20,520 bases of DNA from CAYQSU01 sp964420325. GTDB taxonomy: Bacteria > Pseudomonadota > Alphaproteobacteria > Rhodospirillales > Defluviicoccaceae. Location: positions 1-20,520 of the forward strand of contig CAYQSU010000064.1 in assembly GCA_964420325.1 (NCBI GenBank), read 5' to 3'. A program made the position numbers and the translations under genes. Under the pieces are notes generated by a model. It saw only the letters and a list, made by a program, of their open reading frames with translations, made no database searches and had not been told where the DNA came from. Shown here piece after piece: positions 8,731-14,671 of the stretch; the first letter of the stretch is position 1; each line of letters starts with the position of its first letter.

Positions 8731-9831
8731 TCAGTTCCTGAACCACTCCAGGCTGTCGAGCATCAGTGTGCCCTGGCTGCCGGCCGGGAAGGCCAGCAGC
8801 ACCGCCCGGATGTTGCCCTTGTTGACGCCGGAGAACGCCGTCAGCGGCACGGCGATGGTGTTCATCACGCTGTGCGTGTAGGTGCCGCCGGGACGGAAGT
8901 CGTTGGCCGGGATGTCGCCCCACTGGTGCGACCACCGCCAGCTCGTCTTGCTGCCGTCCCAGAGGCCGATGAGCACCGACTGCGACGCGCCGGCCGGGTT
9001 CTCCGTGCCGGTGCTCTGCCCCGTCCACAGCTGGCCGATGCGCAGCGCCACGTGCGAGAAGGCGCGCACGTCGCGGCGCCCCGCGGGCGCATCGAAGCCG
9101 ACCAGCTGCCAGGTGCCGTGCTGCGGCCAGCTCACCGTCGCCAGGTGGGTGACGTGGCGCACGTTCTCCGGCGGGCCGATCAGCGCCTCGGGCGTCACCA
9201 GTTCGACCTCGACCATCGGCGTCTGATGGCTGATCGACCAGGCCCCGTCCTCGAAGTTCTCGATGACGCTCCGCGCCGGCGGGCTCTGCTGCAGCATCAT
9301 GCGCAGCGGCGTGCCAGGCGGGTTGCCCTGGGCGTCGGCCTCGGTCGAGGTGATGGCGGCGATCGAGGGTGGCCGGTAGCGGTCCTCGAGCATCCGCTTG
9401 TAGATCGTCTCGCCCTTCAGGTGATAGCGAAGGAAGGCGTTGGTGTAGCCCTTGGCGATGCAGAACTGGTCCTGGGAGGAGAGATAGGCGTTGAACGGGA
9501 ACCCGCAGCAGCCAACGCCGCAGGTTGGCGACCGGTTGACGAGGCCCGCGTGGTCGGCGCCATGGATGAACAGCATGCGCTTGTCCAGCTGCGGCGTGAA
9601 CAGGCAGAAGGGCGCATGGCAGGTGGTGCTGGCCTCGGTGCCGGCCCGGTCGTAGGCGGCGAACGCATCGCTTGCGGCGCTGCCCAGTCCCTCGACGTCG
9701 TTGTCCTGGGAGCCGTAGATCAGCATCAGGCCCCTGGTGTCCCCGCCGGCGACGTCGGCGGTGGCGTCGGTGATCGCGGGAGCGAGGCCGACGACGGCGC
9801 GGATGTCGAACCCCGCCGCCTCGTCCGTGTT
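8731..9831 (-). pseudogene. 3' fragment of split secreted alpha/beta-hydrolase (366 codons)
   Basis: This is the downstream part of the gene whose 5' part lies at 14672-15238. Continuing the hydrolase numbering across the junction, it holds the expected acid in LIYGSQDND (D219 or D221) and the catalytic His region in FIHGADHAG (H266 or H270). It also has several cysteines (247, 252, 280, 284, 285, 300) suited to an exported protein. The last 150 or so residues look like a beta jelly-roll, with segments such as IAVPLTAFSGVNKGNIRAVL and LMLDSLEWFRN. It has no start of its own and is now translated, if at all, only as the C-terminal part of the recombinase fusion frame. The fragment shows no internal stop or frameshift, so the disruption may be recent or reversible. 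Confidence 0.88.
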
Positions 9832-11484
9832 GCGGGCCCCCGCAACCACCGAGACCGACACTCCCGGCGCGGGAGTGTCGGTTTTGTTCTTCCGGCCGGC
9901 GTGTACCGTCCATTCCAGGATCGTGCCGAGCTCACCATGCAGCGTGGCATCGATCTGGCCGCGCCTGGGGCCGGGCGTGAGCGTGATGCGCTCGATGACA
10001 CCACGGATCGCCTCGGCCGCCTCATCGCGCTCCTGCGGGCGCCGGAGCGCTTCCGCGAGGCGCTCCACCTTGCGCCGATAGATGCCGGCGACCTTCGGGT
10101 GAATGTCCGGGATGTCGGCTGGCGCGCGGGATAGGCGCTCCGTCAGCTCGTCCTCGAGCGCTTCCAGCTCGCGGAGCCGGGCCACCATGGCGCGGGTGCC
10201 GCCGCCGTCCTCGATGAGCGTTACAAGCTCCTTGATCTTCTTCCGGGTCTCGGCCAGCGCCTTGCGGTCGGCCTCGCCGGACGCGCGGCGCTCGCGGTTG
10301 AGGCGGTTGGTCTCCTCGACATATGCGCGCATCGCCTCGGCCGCGATCTGCGGCGTCATGAGCCGGTCCCTGAGTCCGGCCAGGACGCGCTCTTCCAGTG
10401 CCTCGCGTCTGATCGTGCGGCTGTTGGCGCAACTGGCGTTCATGACATGTTTGGAGCAGGCGTAGCGGTCCTGCCCGCGCAAGGCGTAAGGCCCGCCGCA
10501 GCGGCCGCAGATCAGCAGGCCGGAGAGCAGCGAGCGGGGCCGGTGCGTGCCGTTCAGGCGGTTCGCGTGGGCAGCGCGGGTGGCCGCGATGACATCGGCA
10601 TACTTGATCGCCAGCTCCGCTTGCCGGGTCTTCACGGCCTGCCATAACGCATCATCGACGATGCGCAGCTCGGGCACATCGACCGCGATTCGGTCCTCGG
10701 GCGGATTGATCCGCGAGACGCGCTTGCCCGTCGAGGGATCCTTGAGGTAGCGCAGCCGGTTCCAGACCAGCCTGCCGACATAAAGCTCGTTGTTGATGAT
10801 GCCGGTCCCGCGCTTGGCGTGGCCGCGCAACGTGGTGTCGGCCCACAGGGCGCCGGCCGGGCCGGGAATACCCTCGTTGTTGAGGCGGCGGGCAATCGCA
10901 CGCGGGCTCTTGCCGGCGGCGAACTCGCGGAAGATGCGGCGCACGATCTCAGCCTCGGCCGCGTTGATCGTCCGCTCGCCCCGGACCGGCTCGCCCGCGC
11001 GGTCGGTGCGCCTCACCACGTGATAGCCGTAGCAGAGCCCGCCGCCGGACTTGCCCTTCTCGATGCGGCCCCGGATGCCGCGATGGGTCTTGGCGGCCAG
11101 GTCTTTCAGGAACAGAGCGTTCATGGTGCCCTTGAGGCCGACATGCAGCTCGCTGATCTCGCCCTCGGCAAGCGTGACGATCTCGACGCCGGCGAAGCGC
11201 AGGTGCTTGAACAGAGTCGCCACATCCGCCTGGTCGCGGCTCACGCGGTCCAGAGCCTCGGCCAGCACCAGGTCGAACACGCCGCGCTGGGCGCCCTGCA
11301 ACAGCGCCTGCACCCCGGGCCGCAGGACAACGCTGGCGCCCGATATGGCGGCATCGTGGTAGGTGCCGACGATCTTCCATCCCTCCCGCTCGGCCCGCTC
11401 GCGGCAGAGGCGGAACTGATCCTCGATCGAGGCCGCGCTCTGGCTGTCGGATGAATAGCGGGCGTAGAGCGCGACCTTAGTCAT
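8731..11484 (-). CDS. Large serine recombinase, fused in frame to hydrolase C-terminus by integration
   Basis: The recombinase part is residues 1-551. It has a resolvase catalytic domain with YARYSSDSQ (R9 and S11) and EALDRVSRDQ (76-85), then the recombinase domain (about 150-290), a zinc ribbon with C326, C329, C343 and C352, and a coiled coil near 405-455. GGAGA lies 8 nt before the ATG at 11484. The frame does not stop at the element boundary: it passes through the crossover core at 9831-9838 and continues into the hydrolase 3' fragment, giving 917 codons. In an excised circle the same frame would instead end as ARIGRDRHSLTVSI, a 563-residue protein. Whether the 366-residue extension is tolerated, or modifies activity, is unknown. 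The gene is last in a minus-strand cluster behind two small genes. Confidence 0.93.
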   Translation of the reverse strand: MTKVALYARYSSDSQSAASIEDQFRLCRERAEREGWKIVGTYHDAAISGASVVLRPGVQALLQGAQRGVFDLVLAEALDRVSRDQADVATLFKHLRFAGVEIVTLAEGEISELHVGLKGTMNALFLKDLAAKTHRGIRGRIEKGKSGGGLCYGYHVVRRTDRAGEPVRGERTINAAEAEIVRRIFREFAAGKSPRAIARRLNNEGIPGPAGALWADTTLRGHAKRGTGIINNELYVGRLVWNRLRYLKDPSTGKRVSRINPPEDRIAVDVPELRIVDDALWQAVKTRQAELAIKYADVIAATRAAHANRLNGTHRPRSLLSGLLICGRCGGPYALRGQDRYACSKHVMNASCANSRTIRREALEERVLAGLRDRLMTPQIAAEAMRAYVEETNRLNRERRASGEADRKALAETRKKIKELVTLIEDGGGTRAMVARLRELEALEDELTERLSRAPADIPDIHPKVAGIYRRKVERLAEALRRPQERDEAAEAIRGVIERITLTPGPRRGQIDATLHGELGTILEWTVHAGRKNKTDTPAPGVSVSVVAGARNTDEAAGFDIRAVVGLAPAITDATADVAGGDTRGLMLIYGSQDNDVEGLGSAASDAFAAYDRAGTEASTTCHAPFCLFTPQLDKRMLFIHGADHAGLVNRSPTCGVGCCGFPFNAYLSSQDQFCIAKGYTNAFLRYHLKGETIYKRMLEDRYRPPSIAAITSTEADAQGNPPGTPLRMMLQQSPPARSVIENFEDGAWSISHQTPMVEVELVTPEALIGPPENVRHVTHLATVSWPQHGTWQLVGFDAPAGRRDVRAFSHVALRIGQLWTGQSTGTENPAGASQSVLIGLWDGSKTSWRWSHQWGDIPANDFRPGGTYTHSVMNTIAVPLTAFSGVNKGNIRAVLLAFPAGSQGTLMLDSLEWFRN
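9813..9860. other. Left attachment junction of the serine-recombinase element
   Basis: The host half-site (about 9813-9836) meets the element half-site (9839-9860) at the core TGCGGGCC (9831-9838). The element half carries CCCGCA (9839-9844) and CCGAGACCGACA (9849-9860), both exact inverted matches to the right end. The predicted central dinucleotide is CC at 9837-9838. The host half carries TCGTCC (9821-9826), mirrored by GGACGA at 14728-14733. Confidence 0.85.
9854..9882. repeat. Perfect 12-bp-arm hairpin beside the left attachment core
   Basis: ACCGACACTCCC (9854-9865) and GGGAGTGTCGGT (9871-9882) are exact reverse complements with a 5-base loop. The left arm overlaps the recombinase half-site repeat (9849-9860). 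It lies within the recombinase coding frame (residues 535-544). On the plus strand it is followed by TTTT (9882-9885), so it could terminate transcription coming from the hydrolase side. It could also be an extra recombinase-binding site. Confidence 0.6.
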
Positions 11485-11517
11485 GATGTCGTCTCCATGG
11501 TCAGATCGTGATGGGCA

Positions 11518-12018
11518 TCAATGGATGATCGCGGGTGGAACGCTCTGCTCAAAATCGGCAAGTTCGGGATAGACATCGTACAGGAAGGCATGAGCCAGTG
11601 CGAAAGGGTCGATGAACGCCAATTTCTTTCGGTCGGTTTCAGCCTGTATGTACGGCACGACACACGCACCTCCGGCGATGACTTCCAAGTTCTGGGGCAA
11701 TCTCTCAAGGCCAACTTGGAGTTTTCGGGCATGAATAATTCGGTTTAGGGCGTCCCGAAGATCACGCACCACTTCGCCGTCTTTCGACGGTTTCCACTGC
11801 CAACGTGGCTGGCTGAGTTGAAACTTGCTGCTTGGGGGTAAAACCTCCAGGGCGCGCCGAGCGTTGAGCGCGAATGAACTCGCTACTTCAATGATCGCGG
11901 CCGTCGCTACGTCGAGAATTAATCCATGTTGTCTCGGGTACTGCGCACTTGCCAGCGCCCAGAGCCTTACCGCTTCGTCGGCCGCGCGGTTTATCGAATG
12001 CTGAGTGATAACTTCCAT
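11518..12018 (-). CDS. Element cargo protein of unknown function (166 aa)
   Basis: I do not recognise this protein. It appears soluble and mostly helical, with no signal peptide or membrane segment. A segment around residues 88-100 (RDALNRIIHARK) recalls the Arg/His helix of HEPN-type proteins, but the spacing is not canonical and this is only a hint. The ATG at 12018 is chosen over the adjacent ATG 12021 because AAGGGG sits 5 nt before it. It lies 17 bp after the 65-aa gene stop and 33 bp before the recombinase start, so the three genes probably form one transcript. Given that position, a recombination directionality factor or an accessory defence role are both possible. Confidence 0.7.
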   Translation of the reverse strand: MEVITQHSINRAADEAVRLWALASAQYPRQHGLILDVATAAIIEVASSFALNARRALEVLPPSSKFQLSQPRWQWKPSKDGEVVRDLRDALNRIIHARKLQVGLERLPQNLEVIAGGACVVPYIQAETDRKKLAFIDPFALAHAFLYDVYPELADFEQSVPPAIIH

Positions 12019-12035
12019 CATGGCCCCTTGGCCTC

Positions 12036-12233
12036 TTATTCCTCGTCGGCCTCCGGCGTAGGCCGGTTGTCGTTCGCGGCGCTACGCCGCTCGAATTCTT
12101 CGCGCGCGATCTGCCGGCCGAGCAGGCGGGCGATCCGCAGTACTGCCGCGTCGATCTTCGACCCCGCCGGCCCGTTGTCGTTCGCCGCGACGGTGCGCCT
12201 GTGTCCGACCGGACGATTCCGATCCTCGGCCAT
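12036..12233 (-). CDS. Small charged protein with two AANDN motifs (65 aa), unknown function
   Basis: The product is rich in Arg, Asn, Asp and Glu. It has AANDN near both ends (about residues 16-20 and 52-56) flanking a predicted helix, KIDAAVLRIARLLGRQIARE. The ATG at 12233 is preceded by GGGAAGGGG about 6 nt upstream; a TTG at 12287 in the same frame has no such site and would add 18 residues. It is first in the minus-strand series leading into the 166-aa gene and the recombinase. I have the impression that similar small proteins accompany recombinases in other alphaproteobacteria, but cannot verify it. Size and location make it a candidate excision or directionality factor. Confidence 0.62.
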   Translation of the reverse strand: MAEDRNRPVGHRRTVAANDNGPAGSKIDAAVLRIARLLGRQIAREEFERRSAANDNRPTPEADEE

Positions 12234-12287
12234 AACCGGCCCCTTCCCAAGAACATCTCGGTAGAGGGCCAGAATTGGCCGGGACAA

Positions 12288-12419
12288 AGTGACGCGTCAA
12301 CCAGAAAAACATTTTATATCAAGAACTTAGATCATAGTACAGCAAACGAAAGACGGCTCGGGGAAAGTCCAGGACACTCGGGGATACTGTGTCCAACTGA
12401 AATTTTTTGGCTTCCCGAT
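12288..12419. promoter_or_regulatory. AT-rich spacer, probable promoter region for the 65-aa/166-aa/recombinase genes
   Basis: This is the first clearly AT-rich spacer upstream of the minus-strand recombinase gene cluster. On the minus strand it contains TTGATATAAAATG (around 12308-12321), a good -10-like element, but no well-spaced -35 is obvious. A dyad GGACAC (12372-12377) and GTGTCC (12389-12394) lies between this and the antitoxin stop, and could be an operator or a weak terminator. The promoter call is inference from composition and position. Confidence 0.35.
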
Positions 12420-12770
12420 TCATGCATGCGCCGCGTCGATGACCCGAATGCGTCCATGGGCGCGGTTGCGGGGCTTCGCCTTGACCGTGATCTCCACGTC
12501 CTGGCCGAGGGCGGTGAGCAGGCGCATCAGGCGGTCGCTGGAGAAGTTGGCGAGCCGCCCATTGAGAAGGGCCGAAACCTTGGGCTGGTCGATGCCCATG
12601 AGCTTCGCGGCGGCCACCTGGGTCAGGCGACGGCGCTTGATGATCTGCCGGATATGGCTCGCAAGCTGCGCCTTGGTCAGCTCCTCCTCGGGCTCGGCAA
12701 AGCCCAGATCGGCGAACACGTTGCCGCTGCCGGGCGTCACCGGGATTTCGGCTTCTCGCTTCTTGACCAT
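12420..12770 (-). CDS. HigA-type antitoxin, XRE/HTH_37-like DNA-binding protein
   Basis: This is a 116-residue antitoxin that should bind and neutralise the upstream toxin and repress its own promoter. An XRE helix-turn-helix is visible at about residues 49-72 (LTQVAAAKLMGIDQPKVSAL). The following NFSSDRLMRLLTALGQDVEI is typical of the HTH_37/COG5606 group that pairs with Gp49-like toxins. GGAGG lies about 10 nt before the ATG at 12770. The start lies inside the toxin gene, overlapping its 3' end by 34 bp, so the toxin is first and translation is coupled; this toxin-first order is characteristic of higBA-like modules. The basic C-terminal tail (KAKPRNRAHGRIR) is somewhat longer than usual. 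Confidence 0.9.
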   Translation of the reverse strand: MVKKREAEIPVTPGSGNVFADLGFAEPEEELTKAQLASHIRQIIKRRRLTQVAAAKLMGIDQPKVSALLNGRLANFSSDRLMRLLTALGQDVEITVKAKPRNRAHGRIRVIDAAHA

Positions 12771-13174
12771 CTCTCGTAGTCCTCCTTGGCTCGCTTGAGC
12801 CGCTGCTCGATCAGGTCCAGCTCCGCTTTCGGCGTGGCGATACCGCGCCGGGATTTCTTTTGGAACGCGTGCAGCACGTAGACGGCTCCGGCGAAGCGCA
12901 CGGTGTAGACGGCGCGGAAGGTGTCGCCGTCGAAGTCGTCCACGATCTCCAGCACGCTCGCCCCGCCGAAGCCCCTCAATGGCTTGACGTATGGCGCCTT
13001 GCGGCCAAGCTGGGCCTCCCACAAGGCACCGCCGACGCGCCACCGGACCTCCTCGGGGAACTTCCTCAAGTCCTCCTTGCTGCTGCCGACCCAGCGCACC
13101 GGCTTGGGCTGGTCGTCGCTAGGACGCTGCGCCACGTGCCTGAACCTCCGCTCAATATATGCTTGATCCGGCAT
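12737..13174 (-). CDS. Gp49-like (RelE/HigB superfamily) toxin
   Basis: This is a probable ribosome-dependent mRNA endonuclease of the phage-derived Gp49-like (DUF891) family. The core runs from KPVRWVGSSKEDLRKFP (about residues 24-40), through KPLRGFGG (64-71) and FRAVYTVRFAGAVYVLHAFQ (86-105), to KKSRRGIATPKAELDLIEQR, the usual family ending. The ATG at 13174 gives 145 residues, with GAGG very close to it. An in-frame GTG at 13135 has a better GGAGG 9 nt upstream and would begin just before the conserved core, so the true start is uncertain. Together with the antitoxin it forms an addiction module that would stabilise the element against loss. Confidence 0.9.
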   Translation of the reverse strand: MPDQAYIERRFRHVAQRPSDDQPKPVRWVGSSKEDLRKFPEEVRWRVGGALWEAQLGRKAPYVKPLRGFGGASVLEIVDDFDGDTFRAVYTVRFAGAVYVLHAFQKKSRRGIATPKAELDLIEQRLKRAKEDYERWSRSEKPKSR

Positions 13175-13201
13175 AACCTCAAGGGCTTCGTGGGTCAAGA
13201 G

Positions 13202-13220
13202 GGGAAGCATTCTGCTTCCC
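13202..13220. promoter_or_regulatory. 19-bp dyad upstream of the toxin gene, candidate antitoxin operator
   Basis: GGGAAGCA and TGCTTCCC are perfect 8-bp arms around a 3-base centre, 28 bp upstream of the toxin ATG. HigA-type antitoxins bind dyads of this size at their own promoter, so autoregulation is a reasonable inference. A hairpin in the 5' leader is an alternative. Confidence 0.5.
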
Positions 13221-13232
13221 GATTGTCCTTTG

Positions 13233-13356
13233 GTGCTTGGCGAGCTTACGCCGGGCCGCACGAGGCTGGCTGTCAAGGGCGGCCGGAGGCCGCCGCCTCC
13301 GGCGGTCGCAGACCCTTGACAGCCCGACGCGGCCCGGCCCGCTTGCCGGCAAGCAC
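13233..13356. repeat. Large imperfect inverted repeat (124 bp) with nested stem
   Basis: Three blocks recur in inverted order on the two sides: GTGCTTG (13233-13239) with CAAGCAC (13350-13356); GCCGGGCCGC (13250-13259) with GCGGCCCGGC (13329-13338); and GGCTGTCAAGGG (13268-13279) with CCCTTGACAGCC (13313-13324). Inside lies a further 9-bp stem, GCCGGAGGC/GCCTCCGGC (13282-13290, 13295-13303). The right arm also holds the palindrome GCTTGCCGGCAAGC (13341-13354). No coding potential is evident. It could be a structured RNA, a replication or nicking origin, or a miniature inverted-repeat insertion. Confidence 0.75.
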
Positions 13357-14001
13357 TAAGGGCCATCCAGCGCCGCCCTGCGCCGCTGTAGCAACGTGGC
13401 TTTGGTCAGATTCGGCGGTCTTGGACCGATGGCACCGGGAAAACGTAGTAAACACAAAGCGTTGCAGGAAATGATGGCGCCATGGCATTTTTGGATGGCA
13501 CCAAGAAAAAGATGTCCAGCCAGGCGCTTAGCACCCCATGGTGCCGGCCCTTTTATCTTGCCCTCAATTTCTTCCTCGCTTCTTCGTAAGCGTCTGGACG
13601 TTGCGCGCATGTTCTCATTGGTTTCATTGCAACGTCGATGATGGTTTCGGAGCTTCGAACCCCCCAAACCTCAACACAGGACAAACCCTGCTCGTTACCG
13701 CACCGACTGTGCCACCCATCACCGCCAAAAAAACCGCGAGAGCGGTTCAGCCCCTTGCCTATACCTGGCTGTCCTGAGTCCGTGCCGGTCACACAGGAAT
13801 ACCCTCGACACCCGAAGTCCGAGCCCCAATGCCGGATTTCTCGTCAATTGCTTCTTCTGTACCCTCAGCAATGGACGTGGATTGGAAGGGGTTAGAGCGG
13901 GAGATTTGACCCTAAGTGGAAATCGCCCCCGATTATATTGGAGTCCTTGTTCGTCGAAGAAGAAATCGACTGTGGCCGTTGTTCCCTTGCCCAATTCGCC
14001 G
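13357..14001. other. 645-bp AT-richer stretch with no recognised gene
   Basis: Base composition is clearly less GC-rich than the flanking chromosome. Open frames exist on both strands, for example a minus-strand frame ending at 13553 with the tail DAYEEARKKLRAR, but none shows a convincing start, a recognisable motif or coherent codon use. Short GC-poor runs such as CCAAAAAAACCG (around 13725) break the sequence. It may be decayed cargo or the untranslated region downstream of the GIY-YIG-like gene. Confidence 0.45.
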
Positions 14002-14535
14002 TCAATTCTCAGCGCCGCCTTCCAGAGAAGGCATTAAAGCAAAGAACTGCTCACAGCGATCCAGGATGACCTCGATAGTCTCTCCCCGAAAAACCTCTGT
14101 GTGTACCCGCTCACAGCCTCTTGCAATGCTCTCGATAGCAGTCTTCTCCCAGAGCAACTTACAAGGCCACGTCTTGATGACCTTGGAATACGGAGCCGCT
14201 GTCTTGTGTGATCTGAGCCTCTCGTCAAGGTTTGATGCAAAGCCCAGCTTGAAGCGGGCTGGGTCGTGTTCCGGTTCCAACTGGATCAAATAGAAGACTC
14301 CGCTTGATGCAGAGTCGATGAAGGCTGTTGCGTTCTCAGCTCCAATAGACTGGACGTGCTCTCTCACGCGATCAAAGTCATCTGCGGAGATGTAGGCGAT
14401 CTTCTGCCCCCTGGCTCCCGCGCTTTTCTCCAGACGCTTCTCTATCCCAAGCCGGTCTATTACTTTGAAGATGTGCTGCTTGTTCTTGCCAAGGGATGCG
14501 GCGACCTCTGAGACAGCAATATCCTGTTTCTTCAT
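14002..14535 (-). CDS. HTH plus GIY-YIG-like nuclease domain protein (177 aa)
   Basis: The N-terminus (about residues 7-37, SEVAASLGKNKQHIFKVIDR) looks like a helix-turn-helix. The C-terminal half resembles a compact GIY-YIG/T5orf172-type nuclease: GVFYLIQ (79-85) in the GIY position, FKLGFA (95-100) in the YIG position, the candidate catalytic R107 in LDERLRSH, and a candidate metal-binding Glu in FRGETIEV (E152 or E155). The tyrosines are substituted by Phe/Leu, so activity is not assured. AGGG lies about 5 nt before the ATG at 14535. It sits 135 bp inside the right end of the element, alone. Possible roles are a targeting nuclease, phage defence, or a DNA-binding regulator of the element. 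Confidence 0.72.
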   Translation of the reverse strand: MKKQDIAVSEVAASLGKNKQHIFKVIDRLGIEKRLEKSAGARGQKIAYISADDFDRVREHVQSIGAENATAFIDSASSGVFYLIQLEPEHDPARFKLGFASNLDERLRSHKTAAPYSKVIKTWPCKLLWEKTAIESIARGCERVHTEVFRGETIEVILDRCEQFFALMPSLEGGAEN

Positions 14536-14671
14536 GCGGACCCTATCGACGACATTCCCAGATAGCTCGCAAATTCAACGCCAATGATAGCCAGTTAGCC
14601 ACTCTTTTGGAACCAGGAGTGGTTGCGGCGCTTTGCCTTGGTCGGCAGGCGTTCGACAACCCCCAACACTC

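Noticed and set aside
8731..11484. A natural recombinase-esterase fusion protein
   Set aside because: The junction coincides exactly with the crossover core, and the missing hydrolase N-terminus is found across the element, so the fusion is a product of integration, not a native domain architecture.
12372..12394. GGACAC/GTGTCC dyad as the toxin-antitoxin operator
   Set aside because: It lies downstream of the antitoxin stop, not upstream of the toxin; the dyad at 13202-13220 is better placed.
13640..13670. tRNA-like T-arm (GGTTCGAAGCTCC on the minus strand) inside the element
   Set aside because: The outer stem pair fails, and no anticodon arm, D-arm or acceptor stem can be placed at the right distance.
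13553..13792. Minus-strand frame with tail DAYEEARKKLRAR as a real small gene
   Set aside because: The upstream part has no coherent protein-like composition, no ribosome binding site was found, and competing frames are equally open.
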